A DNA stretch of 64,000 bases from Petroclostridium xylanilyticum (GTDB lineage Bacteria; Bacillota; Clostridia; SK-Y3), in assembly GCF_002252565.1 (NCBI RefSeq), contig NZ_NPML01000003.1, positions 62,001 to 126,000 of the forward strand. The letters are read 5' to 3'. This document shows positions 25,273-33,962 of this stretch, piece after piece. Below the pieces are notes generated by a model, which was not told the origin of the DNA, ran no database searches, and was given only the letters and a program-made list of their open reading frames with translations. A program made the position numbers and the translations under genes. The stretch's first letter is position 1. Each line of letters starts with the position of its first letter.

Positions 25273-27054
25273 ATGGCAGAAACAATACAGGGTTTAAAGC
25301 GTACTCATATGTGCGCTGATTTAGGATTAGAAAATGTTGGACAAGAAGTAGTCCTGATGGGTTGGGCTCAGAGAAGAAGAGACTTAGGTGGAGTTATTTT
25401 TGTTGACTTAAGAGACAGGTCGGGCATTATTCAAATTGTATTTGATGTTGGAATAAGCAAGGAAGTATTTGAAAAGGCAGAGGCTATAAGAAATGAATAT
25501 GTCCTTGCGGTAGTAGGTAATGTAGTAAAAAGAGATGCGGAAGCTGTAAATCCAAAGTTAAAGACCGGTGAAATAGAAGTAAAGATTACCGAACTGAGAA
25601 TCTTAAGCAAAGCAGAGACACCTCCTTTCTATATTGAGGAAGATTCTGATGTTAATGAACAGGTTAGGCTTAAATATAGATATCTTGACCTTAGAAGGCC
25701 GGACATGCAGAAAAATATTATTCTAAGGCACAAGGTAACTAAAATTGTCAGGGATTATTTTGATGAGAATGGTTTTCTGGAAATAGAAACACCTATGCTT
25801 ACCAAGAGTACTCCGGAAGGTGCAAGGGATTACCTGGTACCCAGCCGTGTGCATCCGGGCAAATTTTTTGCTCTACCGCAATCGCCACAGCTATACAAAC
25901 AATTGTTGATGTTATCGGGGATGGATAGGTATTTTCAGATTGTAAGGTGTTTCAGAGATGAAGATTTAAGGGCCGACAGGCAGCCTGAATTCACCCAGAT
26001 AGACATTGAAATGTCTTTTGTAAATGTTGAGGACGTATTAAGCATAAATGAGAAGTTAATCGCCAAAATTTTCAAAGAGACCCTTGGCATTGAATTAACT
26101 ACTCCTTTCTTACGTCTTCCCTACCAGGAAGCAATGGATAGGTTTGGCTCGGATAAGCCGGATATACGTTTCGGGTTTGAACTGAAGAACCTGTCAGATA
26201 TTGTTGCTAACAGCGAGTTTAAAGTATTTGCTGATACTGTAGCTAAAGGCGGCAGCGTAAGAGCAATTAATGCTAAAAATTGTGTAGATAAGTTTAGCAG
26301 AAGAGATTTGGACAGTCTTGTAGACTTCGTAAAGATATATAAAGCAAAGGGAATGGCCTGGATTGTAGTAACTAAAAATGAGCTTAAGTCACCTATTACA
26401 AAATTCTTTACTGATAACGAGATTAAGGCGATTTTAAGTAGAATGGAAGCTGAGCCTGGAGATATCATCATGATGGTAGCTGATAAAAATGAAATTGTCT
26501 ATGATGCGCTAGGCCATTTAAGATTGGAACTTGCAAGAAGGCTAGATATGGTGAAAAAAGATGATTATAAATTTTTATGGGTTACTGAATTCCCGCTTTT
26601 AGAGTATGATGAAGAAGAAAAGAGATATGTTGCAAAACACCATCCTTTTACTTCCCCCATGGATGAGGATATTGCATTGTTAGACAGTGACCCGTCCAAG
26701 GTTAGGGCAAAAGCCTACGATATTGTTTTAAACGGTGTGGAAATCGGTGGTGGAAGCATAAGAATACACAGTACCGAACTACAGCAGAAAATGTTTGAAA
26801 CCCTTGGATTCAGTAAAGAAGCAGCATGGGAGAGATTTGGCTTCTTAATGGAAGCCTTCAAATATGGTACGCCTCCACATGGTGGAATGGCTTACGGGTT
26901 GGACAGATTGGTCATGCTTATTGCCGGAAAAGACAGTATAAGAGATGTAATCGCTTTTCCAAAAGTACAGAATGCATCGGAATTAATGACCAATGCTCCT
27001 TCGGAAGTAGAACCAAAACAACTAAAAGAGCTTCACATAAAATTGGATATTTGA
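25273..27054 (+). CDS. aspS: Aspartyl-tRNA synthetase, bacterial type
   Basis: A 593-residue class II synthetase with an N-terminal OB fold for the anticodon, the bacterial GAD insertion domain (about 290-420), motif 2 (FRDEDLRADRQPEFTQID) and motif 3 (AYGLDRLVMLI). It charges tRNA-Asp; non-discriminating forms also charge tRNA-Asn. The marker residue after RRRD is Leu38, as in discriminating enzymes, whereas characterised non-discriminating forms carry His. This sits awkwardly with the Asn-type specifier upstream. ATG 25273 has GGAGG (25260-25264) 8 bases upstream. Confidence 0.97.
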   Translation: MAETIQGLKRTHMCADLGLENVGQEVVLMGWAQRRRDLGGVIFVDLRDRSGIIQIVFDVGISKEVFEKAEAIRNEYVLAVVGNVVKRDAEAVNPKLKTGEIEVKITELRILSKAETPPFYIEEDSDVNEQVRLKYRYLDLRRPDMQKNIILRHKVTKIVRDYFDENGFLEIETPMLTKSTPEGARDYLVPSRVHPGKFFALPQSPQLYKQLLMLSGMDRYFQIVRCFRDEDLRADRQPEFTQIDIEMSFVNVEDVLSINEKLIAKIFKETLGIELTTPFLRLPYQEAMDRFGSDKPDIRFGFELKNLSDIVANSEFKVFADTVAKGGSVRAINAKNCVDKFSRRDLDSLVDFVKIYKAKGMAWIVVTKNELKSPITKFFTDNEIKAILSRMEAEPGDIIMMVADKNEIVYDALGHLRLELARRLDMVKKDDYKFLWVTEFPLLEYDEEEKRYVAKHHPFTSPMDEDIALLDSDPSKVRAKAYDIVLNGVEIGGGSIRIHSTELQQKMFETLGFSKEAAWERFGFLMEAFKYGTPPHGGMAYGLDRLVMLIAGKDSIRDVIAFPKVQNASELMTNAPSEVEPKQLKELHIKLDI

Positions 27055-27077
27055 TATGAGAATAGTGAGGAGTGGAT

Positions 27078-27099
27078 AGTGGAGAGTGGGGAGTAAAAC
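27078..27099 (+). repeat. 22-bp repeat upstream of pfkA
   Basis: AGTGGAGAGTGGGGAGTAAA plus AC matches the sequence at 28311-28332 in 20 of 22 positions; the two copies flank pfkA in direct orientation. Confidence 0.55.
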
Positions 27100-27130
27100 C
27101 CATGTCGCATAATAGGACCGATACAGCTGT

Positions 27131-27248
27131 GTACCATCATATGTGGAATGTTGCAGCCGGAAAATCGCCATGGATGGCGATTTTAGGCTTATCCCGGCGC
27201 GTATGCCGGTATAAGCCGACGGCAAGATATAGAAATATATGATGGTAC
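27131..27248. repeat. 118-bp multi-stem palindromic element upstream of pfkA
   Basis: The outer stem GTACCATCATAT/ATATGATGGTAC (27131-27142 with 27237-27248) is perfect. Inside are a TTGC/GCAA-type second stem, a hairpin AAAATCGCC-ATGGAT-GGCGATTTT (about 27171-27184) and a hairpin GGCTTATCCCGGC/GCCGGTATAAGCC with one mismatch. It looks like a REP or MITE-like element or a structured RNA. The rest of the 27055-27329 gap shows only short heptamer repeats. Confidence 0.65.
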
Positions 27249-27329
27249 TCATTTTGTGTCGAGCAGCCCAGAGTTTAAACTAAAACAGCTTAGAACATTA
27301 AATTATACAGATGAGATAAGGGGGATAAT

Positions 27330-28301
27330 ATGAAGAGGATAGGTGTTCTTACAAGCGGAGGAGATTCTCCCGGAATGAACGCTTGTATTAGAGCGATTGT
27401 GAAGGCGGCAAAAGTTAACAACATAGAAACCATAGGGATCTATGAGGGCTATAAAGGGTTAATGGAAGGCAAGATGCAGGTACTTACTGCAAATTATGTA
27501 GATGATATTATTGAATTAAGCGGTACCATATTAAAAAGTGCCCGTAGTAAGCTTTTTAAAACAGAAGAAGGTTTGCGTATGGCCAAAGAGCAAGCTGAAA
27601 AGAATGGTATTGAAGGATTAATTGTTATTGGGGGAGACGGTTCGTTTAGGGGAGCTTGTGATGTGTCAAAATACGGGTTGCCTGTAATTGGTATTCCAGG
27701 AACTATTGATAATGATATCGCAGGGACAGAGTATTCAATCGGCGCTGACACTGCAGTTAATATTGTCACCGATACCATATCCAAAATTCATGATACTGCC
27801 AGGTCATTAATTGTAGACACTCCAAGAGTGTTCCTTGTTGAGGTTATGGGAAGAGGCTGTGGTTATATTGCTATCACTTCCGCAATAGCAGGCGGGGCTG
27901 ATTATTGTCTTGTTCCGGAAGTACCTTATGATATAAATAAGATGTGCTCCCATCTTCAGACAAAGTTTGAAAACGGCAAGGTGTATAGTGTAGTAATTGT
28001 TGCCGAAGGTGCAACCAGTGTAAATGAATTAAAAAAGCAGGTAGATTCTATTCTTAACATTGACTCGAGAACATGTGTTTTAGGCCATTTGCAAAGAGGA
28101 GGGGCTCCTACGGCCTTTGACCGGCTCATTGCAAGTCAAATGGCTGTAAGGGCTGTTGAATTATTAATTGAAGGCAAAACAAACCGTATGGTAGGTGTAG
28201 TAGCCGGTAAAGCAGTCGACTGCGATATATTCAAAGGGATTAATGATAAAAATAAAATAACTGAAGAAATTGTGAAATTAAATAATATTTTAATTAGCTA
28301 A
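27330..28301 (+). CDS. pfkA: ATP-dependent 6-phosphofructokinase
   Basis: A 323-residue PfkA that phosphorylates fructose 6-phosphate with ATP at the committed step of glycolysis. It has the ATP-binding LTSGGDSPGMNACIRA, the GGDGSFRGA motif and the catalytic GIPGTIDNDIAGTEYSIG loop with its essential Asp. The PRVFLVEVMGRGCG and HLQRGGAPTAFDR segments bind sugar phosphate. Gly in GGDGS favours ATP over pyrophosphate. ATG 27330 follows AAGGGGG. Two 22-bp direct repeats flank the gene. Confidence 0.96.
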   Translation: MKRIGVLTSGGDSPGMNACIRAIVKAAKVNNIETIGIYEGYKGLMEGKMQVLTANYVDDIIELSGTILKSARSKLFKTEEGLRMAKEQAEKNGIEGLIVIGGDGSFRGACDVSKYGLPVIGIPGTIDNDIAGTEYSIGADTAVNIVTDTISKIHDTARSLIVDTPRVFLVEVMGRGCGYIAITSAIAGGADYCLVPEVPYDINKMCSHLQTKFENGKVYSVVIVAEGATSVNELKKQVDSILNIDSRTCVLGHLQRGGAPTAFDRLIASQMAVRAVELLIEGKTNRMVGVVAGKAVDCDIFKGINDKNKITEEIVKLNNILIS

Positions 28302-28310
28302 TATAAAAAT

Positions 28311-28332
28311 AGTGGACAGTGGGAAGTAAAAC
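28311..28332 (+). repeat. 22-bp repeat downstream of pfkA
   Basis: Second copy of the 27078-27099 repeat, with two mismatches, starting 10 bases after the pfkA stop. Confidence 0.55.
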
Positions 28333-28457
28333 TGAAACCACTAAAAAAGTCCGGTTTGGCAGGAAGAAAAATTCATAATTTATTTACATTTTATTTAAAA
28401 TGTTATGTTATTATATAAGGAGCCAATGAAAGAAAAATAAAAAACAGGAGGGAAATT

Positions 28458-29399
28458 ATGATAGAGATAAAGAATTTGACCAAGACATACGGGCATAACG
28501 TGGCAGTAGACAATATCAGTTTTACTGTAGAAAAAGGTGAAATTCTTGGATTCCTTGGTCCAAATGGTGCCGGCAAATCAACGACTATGAACATTATTAC
28601 CGGATATATGCCATCTACCCAGGGAACAGTAAAAGTTGGAGGGTACGATATATTAGAACAACCGGCTGAAGCGAAAAAGAGAATTGGCTATCTTCCTGAG
28701 CAGCCACCTCTTTACATGGATATGACTGTAAGGGAATACCTCGGTTTTGTATATGAAATTAAAAAGGTTAAACAAAATCGAAAATCCCATATTGATGATG
28801 TAATGGGACTGGTAAAAATCGGAGATGTACAAAATCGGTTGATTAAAAATCTTTCTAAAGGATACAAACAAAGAGTAGGACTGGCCCAGGCGCTATTAGG
28901 AAGTCCGGAAGTGCTTATCCTGGATGAACCTACTGTTGGACTTGACCCAAAACAGATTATTGAAATACGAAATGTAATTAAAGACCTGGGAAAAGAGCAC
29001 ACTATCATCTTAAGTTCACATATATTGCCAGAAGTAAGCGCTATTTGTGAAAGAGTAATCATTATTAACAAAGGAAAGATTGCTGCAATTGACACACCGG
29101 ACAACCTTTCAAGAATTTTAACAAATGAAAGTAAACTGGTAGTCCGAATTGCAGGTGATGAGTCAAAAGTGCTTAAATGCATAAAAGAATTAGATGGAGT
29201 AAAGTATGTAGATGTCCAGGGACAGAAGGAGCCAAATACAATTGATTATATCATAGAAGCAGAACCTAATGTAGATGTCAGAAAGCCATTATTTTATGCA
29301 TTAAGTAAAAACCAGTATCCAATCCTTATGTTAAAGTCGCTGGATCTAAGCCTGGAAGACATATTCTTACAGCTTACAACTTCAGAAAAGGAGGAATAA
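28458..29399 (+). CDS. ABC transporter ATP-binding protein (GldA-like)
   Basis: A 313-residue nucleotide-binding subunit. Walker A is GPNGAGKST, the signature is NLSKGYKQRVGLAQAL, Walker B is VLILDEPTVGLD, and the switch histidine is in ILSSHILPE; a C-terminal extension of about 80 residues follows. With the next three genes it matches the GldA/GldF/GldG-DUF4340 arrangement, named for gliding motility but widespread in non-gliding bacteria, where the substrate is unknown. CAGGAGGG precedes the start, and the permease begins 3 bases after the stop. Confidence 0.93.
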   Translation: MIEIKNLTKTYGHNVAVDNISFTVEKGEILGFLGPNGAGKSTTMNIITGYMPSTQGTVKVGGYDILEQPAEAKKRIGYLPEQPPLYMDMTVREYLGFVYEIKKVKQNRKSHIDDVMGLVKIGDVQNRLIKNLSKGYKQRVGLAQALLGSPEVLILDEPTVGLDPKQIIEIRNVIKDLGKEHTIILSSHILPEVSAICERVIIINKGKIAAIDTPDNLSRILTNESKLVVRIAGDESKVLKCIKELDGVKYVDVQGQKEPNTIDYIIEAEPNVDVRKPLFYALSKNQYPILMLKSLDLSLEDIFLQLTTSEKEE

Positions 29400-29402
29400 T
29401 CC

Positions 29403-30107
29403 ATGGTTGCAATATTAAAGAGAGAGTTAAAGGCATACTTTTTTTCTCCAATAGGTTATATCTTTATAGGATTCTTTTTACTATTATCAGGATATTTTTT
29501 TGCAGCATCCAACCTATTTTCAATGGTTGCCGACATGAAAATGGTATTTGGAAATCTAAGTATTGTATTTTTATTCCTTGTACCCATTCTTACCATGAGA
29601 TTAATTTCGGAAGAAAAAAAGGCTAAGACCGACCAACTTTTGTTAACTTCTCCGGTAAGCCTTACAGGGATTGTAATAGGAAAATACCTGGCAGCGGTAT
29701 CCGTATTTCTTATATCACTATTAATTACAGGTATTTATCCAATTATTTTATTTGTTTTTAGCAAGCCTTCAATCGGGGAGATCCTGGCAGGCTACCTGGG
29801 CTTTTTTTTGATGGGAGCAGCTTTTATCGCTGTAGGATTGTTTGTATCTTCACTAACTGAAAATCAAATCACTGCTGCTGTTGCAAGTTTTGGCACACTG
29901 CTTTTATTATGGCTTATTGATTGGATTGTACCATTTATGCAAAATCCGTTTATAGCGAAAATGCTGGAATGGTTTTCTATACTTAAACGGTTTCAAGATT
30001 TTACAATAGGAATACTAAGCTTAAGTCCTATCGTTTATTACATTAGTTTTTCGGCAGCTTTTATATTTTTAACCATTAGAGTACTTGAAAAGAGACGTTG
30101 GAGCTAA
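29403..30107 (+). CDS. ABC-2 type permease (GldF-like)
   Basis: A 234-residue membrane subunit with six predicted helices. RELKAYFFSPIGYIF and the RLISEEKKAKTDQLLLTSPVS cytoplasmic loop are typical of ABC-2 permeases of the GldF group. It pairs with the preceding ATPase and is probably the channel on which the GldG-like protein acts. Confidence 0.9.
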   Translation: MVAILKRELKAYFFSPIGYIFIGFFLLLSGYFFAASNLFSMVADMKMVFGNLSIVFLFLVPILTMRLISEEKKAKTDQLLLTSPVSLTGIVIGKYLAAVSVFLISLLITGIYPIILFVFSKPSIGEILAGYLGFFLMGAAFIAVGLFVSSLTENQITAAVASFGTLLLLWLIDWIVPFMQNPFIAKMLEWFSILKRFQDFTIGILSLSPIVYYISFSAAFIFLTIRVLEKRRWS

Positions 30108-30120
30108 GGGGGGATAGAAA

Positions 30121-31551
30121 ATGAAAAAGTTTGCACAAACTTTAGGCAATATTTTCAGTGGGAAAAAAGTAAAATACGGAACAAATGCAGCAATCATAAC
30201 AGCAGCTTTTATAGCCATACTGATTGTCATTAACCTTATTGTCGGAAGTTTTCCGCTAAAAGCAGACCTGACAAAAAATAAAATATTTACTTTTCAGGAG
30301 CAGACCTTAGATGTATTAAAGAATTTAAAACAACCGGTTAACGTATATGCACTTTTTCCCCAGGGAAATGAACAACCCATGGTAAAGGAAATACTGGACC
30401 GTTATGCAAGAAAGTCCGACAAGATAAAGGTAGAGGTTATAGACCCGGTTAAAAACCCTGCTTTCGTAAAGAAATATGACAAAGAAGGAAATGGCGTTCC
30501 ACAAGGTTCAATCATCTTTGAAAGCGGTGAAAAGTTTAAAGTTGTCAACCCGTATGACCTGTTTAATTATAATTACCAGATGCAAAGTGTTGATTCAATT
30601 GCGGCAGAACAAAGATTTACATCCGCAATTATGTTTGTAACCAGTGAAAAGGTGCCTGCGGTATACTTTACACAGGGACATGGTGAAACAGATCTTCCGG
30701 GGGCAAAAGAAATCCTGGAGAGGGAGAACTTTAAATCAGGAAATGTTAACCTCTTTACAGAAGAAATACCTGAAGATGCAGAATTGATTATTATATCATC
30801 ACCTAAGAGGGATTTTGATGCATCTGAAATCGAGAAACTGGATAAATATTTTGATAAAGGCGGCAGAGCGGCGTTCTTGTTCGATGTTGCCAAAGATGAA
30901 CTGCCTAAACTGGAAGCTTATATGAAGGAGTGGGGGATAGCGCTCCGCAAAGACCTGGTTATTGAAAGTAATAAAAAGAATTATTCACAGAATCCTACCT
31001 ATCTCATACCGGATATGCAAAGTCATGACATTACAGGAAGGCTAAAAAGCAACGAGCTTATGATGCTGGTTCCGGTTGCAAGAAGCCTGGAGGTGTTGTT
31101 TACCGAACAGAATGGAATAAAAGTGACACCTTTGCTGAAATCCTCCGGCCAATCCTGGGGTAAGGTTAACCTTGAATCAAAAACAGCGCAAAAACAACCG
31201 GAAGATACTGCCGGACCATTGGATATTGCAGTAGCAATAGAAAGGGCAAATTATGGAGATAATAAGAAACTGAAAGATACCAAAATTCTTGTAATGGGCA
31301 ACGCTGCGTTTTTAGATAGCCAGATGCTTTCCATACCCGGAATTGCCAATGTTGACTTTTTCATGAACAGCGTAAACTGGGCACAGGATAAGGAAGAAAA
31401 TATAACCATCAGGCCCAAGAGTTTGGAGTCGGAAAGAATGGCTATTTCACAAGTTCAAGTTCTCCTTAATGCAGCTTTAGTAATACTTGTGATTCCTTTT
31501 GCTGTATTTATCCTGGGAGGCGTTGTTTGGATGAGGAGGAGGCATCTATGA
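30121..31551 (+). CDS. GldG-family ABC-associated membrane protein
   Basis: A 476-residue protein with one N-terminal helix (about 21-42), a large extracytoplasmic GldG/DUF4350-like domain and a C-terminal helix (about 446-470). The family is recognised by the start of the extracellular region (LTKNKIFTFQEQTLDVLKNL), the long YxFTQGHGETDL segment, and a late NSVNWAQDKEENITIRPKS block. It has no known catalytic site. It ends in an ATGA overlap with the DUF4340 gene, so the four genes form one operon. Confidence 0.88.
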   Translation: MKKFAQTLGNIFSGKKVKYGTNAAIITAAFIAILIVINLIVGSFPLKADLTKNKIFTFQEQTLDVLKNLKQPVNVYALFPQGNEQPMVKEILDRYARKSDKIKVEVIDPVKNPAFVKKYDKEGNGVPQGSIIFESGEKFKVVNPYDLFNYNYQMQSVDSIAAEQRFTSAIMFVTSEKVPAVYFTQGHGETDLPGAKEILERENFKSGNVNLFTEEIPEDAELIIISSPKRDFDASEIEKLDKYFDKGGRAAFLFDVAKDELPKLEAYMKEWGIALRKDLVIESNKKNYSQNPTYLIPDMQSHDITGRLKSNELMMLVPVARSLEVLFTEQNGIKVTPLLKSSGQSWGKVNLESKTAQKQPEDTAGPLDIAVAIERANYGDNKKLKDTKILVMGNAAFLDSQMLSIPGIANVDFFMNSVNWAQDKEENITIRPKSLESERMAISQVQVLLNAALVILVIPFAVFILGGVVWMRRRHL

Positions 31552-32909
31552 AACTTTATAGAAATGCCATCGTCCTGGTGCTTGTCCTTGCAGTTTTAGG
31601 TGGTGTATATTACTTCATTAGTACTAATAAAAAGAATGAGGAAAAGAAGGATGATACCGTTACAATTTTTGAAACGGAAAAGGACAAGATAAGTGAAATC
31701 AATATTGTCACCCAGGGAAGCAATCTTGTTTTCTACAAAGATGGAGACACATGGAAGGAAAAAACATCGGGCAATGTGAAATTGGTCCAGTCAAAAATTG
31801 ACAGCCTGGTTTATGATGTTTCAAATATAAAAGCCGAGCAGGTTGTGGAAGAAAAGGCGAAAGACCTCAAGCAATATGGATTGGAGACTCCTAAGAGCAT
31901 AGTTAACGTTAAACTGACCGATGGCAAAATCAAAACTTTTTATGTAGGGGACCAGACACCTTCTAAAACAGCATACTATTTTAAAGATAAGGATAAAGAA
32001 GCGGTATATACCATTTATTCCTCTAAAGGTGAAACGCTTTCAAGCAGTCTGGAGAATTTTAGAGATAGGACTCTAGTTGCTTTAAAACCGGAAGAGATAA
32101 CGTCTTTTACAATTGAAGGTAAAAACCGTGAACGGATTGTAGTAAAGGCAAAAACTGAAACTACTAATGACCAAACCGGTGCATTATCTACCTGGGATGT
32201 AATTGAGCCGTATAAAAAAGATGGAGACAATCAAAATATCAATGAGATGGTTTTATCAAAATTACCTGAAATTACTGTGAAGGATTTTGTTGAAGACAAA
32301 CCGGATGATCTTGGGAAATACGGACTATCTTCACCAAGTTATGTCATCCAGGTAACTGATAAAAATAATAATAGCGTTAAGCTGCTATTAGGGGATAGTA
32401 AAGATGACGCCATATATCTAAAGGTTGAAGGTAGTGATCCGGTATATACGGTAGATGCAAAAAAACTGGAATTTAAAGACGTGACTGCTTTTATGCTGGC
32501 AGAGAAATTTGCATACATTGTGAATATTGATAAGGTAGATAAATTCGTCATTAATCATGAAGGCAGGCAATCAACCTTTGAAATCATAAGAAAAGGTGAC
32601 AAGACGGAATACAAGGTAAACGGCAAAGAAGCAAGTGAAGACCTCTTTAAGAAGTTCTACCAGGAGGTCATCGGACTTACTGTTGACGGCGTTAATGTCC
32701 AGAAGGTTGAAGGTACTCCGGCAGTAAGTTATACTTTCTACCATAACGGTGGAATTGAAGATGTTAAAATGGAATATGTCAGCATGGACGATAGAAATTA
32801 CGCCGTTTTCAAAAATGGCAAAAGTGAGTTTTATATAAAGAAAAAGAAAGTAGAAAAAATGCTTGAGGCACTGAAAAATTTTGAACAAAATCCTGTAAAG
32901 AAAGAATAG
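31548..32909 (+). CDS. DUF4340-domain protein of the Gld-like ABC operon
   Basis: A 453-residue protein with an N-terminal membrane anchor (about 6-22) and repeated DUF4340 units. Each unit contains a YGLETPKSIVNVKLTDGK-like strand and a LGD or VGDQTPSK turn, appearing near residues 100-130 and 250-290. It is expected outside the membrane as a partner of the GldG-like protein. ATG 31548 overlaps the previous stop and follows GAGGAGG. A terminator begins at its stop codon. Confidence 0.87.
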   Translation: MKLYRNAIVLVLVLAVLGGVYYFISTNKKNEEKKDDTVTIFETEKDKISEINIVTQGSNLVFYKDGDTWKEKTSGNVKLVQSKIDSLVYDVSNIKAEQVVEEKAKDLKQYGLETPKSIVNVKLTDGKIKTFYVGDQTPSKTAYYFKDKDKEAVYTIYSSKGETLSSSLENFRDRTLVALKPEEITSFTIEGKNRERIVVKAKTETTNDQTGALSTWDVIEPYKKDGDNQNINEMVLSKLPEITVKDFVEDKPDDLGKYGLSSPSYVIQVTDKNNNSVKLLLGDSKDDAIYLKVEGSDPVYTVDAKKLEFKDVTAFMLAEKFAYIVNIDKVDKFVINHEGRQSTFEIIRKGDKTEYKVNGKEASEDLFKKFYQEVIGLTVDGVNVQKVEGTPAVSYTFYHNGGIEDVKMEYVSMDDRNYAVFKNGKSEFYIKKKKVEKMLEALKNFEQNPVKKE

Positions 32910-32953
32910 CATAAAAAAGCTGTCCCAAATTAATAAGGGGCAGCTTTTTATGC
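32909..32953. terminator. Bidirectional terminator between the Gld operon and the LUD gene
   Basis: AAAAAAGCTGTCCC on the left pairs with GGGGCAGCTTTTT on the right, with GCAT/ATGC closing the base. A- and T-runs on both sides suit the convergent genes. Confidence 0.85.
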
Positions 32954-33005
32954 TTGTCTAAAAGTATATCAAAAAACAAAAGCGCAATTGTTTTTTTAAT
33001 AATAC

Positions 33006-33620
33006 TTAGTACCCTAAAGATTCTCCTACTAAAAAGATATGAATATCTTTACCGGCAGGTGGACGATCAAGCTTTACAGTGATATTACACATTCTTTCAC
33101 TGACATTACAATCGTAACACTTGTCTGTCTTAGCACAGGGTGTATTTAGTTTTAACCTTTTTGCATTTGCAGGACAGGCAACAGTTTTTATCCTGTCGAT
33201 CGCTGATTCAAAATCTTTTACAATTTTATTGATACCGCAAACAATGATAACTTTTCCAGGCCCGAAAAACATGGCACTCACCCTGTTGCCGATGCCGTCA
33301 ATATTAACAAGTTCTCCATTCATCGTTATTGCATTGCTGCTGGATAGATATACATCGGCGGTGGAAGCCTTTTCTCTTACGGCATTCCTTTCAGCAGGTT
33401 CAACCAGCCAGTGCCAAAATACCTGGTGCCCTTTTGCCTGAAGTTCCTTATGGATTTCCATATCGTATATGGTCATAGAGCCGCCTATACCAACAGTTTC
33501 TCCAGGTGTAATTTCATTTAGTACAGCAGTCTTGGCTTCATGAGCATTAGAAAAATAGTTGGCTTTAAAGTTCTTTTTTTTCAGGTTTTCTATGAGTTGC
33601 TCAACATTAAAATTGTCCAT
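33006..33620 (-). CDS. LUD-domain (LutC/DUF162-like) protein
   Basis: A 204-residue protein of the LUD superfamily, to which LutC of the lactate-oxidising LutABC complex belongs. GETVGIGGSMTIYDM, a SSSNAITMNGELVNIDGIGNRVSAM block and VIIVCGINKIV are the family core. Four cysteines near the C-terminus (KTDKCYDC, SERMC and an upstream Cys) could hold a metal or cluster. No lutA or lutB lies nearby, so the role is uncertain. It is transcribed towards the Gld operon and has GGAGG before its start. Confidence 0.85.
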   Translation of the reverse strand: MDNFNVEQLIENLKKKNFKANYFSNAHEAKTAVLNEITPGETVGIGGSMTIYDMEIHKELQAKGHQVFWHWLVEPAERNAVREKASTADVYLSSSNAITMNGELVNIDGIGNRVSAMFFGPGKVIIVCGINKIVKDFESAIDRIKTVACPANAKRLKLNTPCAKTDKCYDCNVSERMCNITVKLDRPPAGKDIHIFLVGESLGY

Positions 33621-33860
33621 TCTGTAACCTCCTTAACATTAAAAAATTTTTTGACATCTATAAATATTATTATATATTGTTATTCCAATATGTTAAAGTC
33701 AATATCAAAATTTTCATCCAGAGATATATATCTAAAAATTCAGCAATTATTAATTTTCGGTTTTAAAATTTTTAAATATTCAATCTTTTAAGAAATGAAA
33801 TTGTAAAAATTCTATAGGTACAAGCACCAAAAGCGGCTTTAAGCAATATTAATATAGAAG

Positions 33861-33918
33861 GATGATAAATGATAATCAAAATCATCAATAATATTTACTC
33901 ATTTCAATTATCATTTAT
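33861..33918. promoter_or_regulatory. Fur-box-like and inverted-repeat region
   Basis: GATGATAAATGATAATCAAA (33861-33880) followed by ATCATC resembles a Fur/PerR-type box. In addition ATAAATGATAAT (33865-33876) is exactly complementary to ATTATCATTTAT (33907-33918). It lies 45 bases before the two-P-loop ATPase. The rest of the divergent gap 33621-33860 is AT-rich with no gene. Confidence 0.45.
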
Positions 33919-33962
33919 AGAAATTACAACACAATAATTATCAACAAGGGGGTTGATTTATT

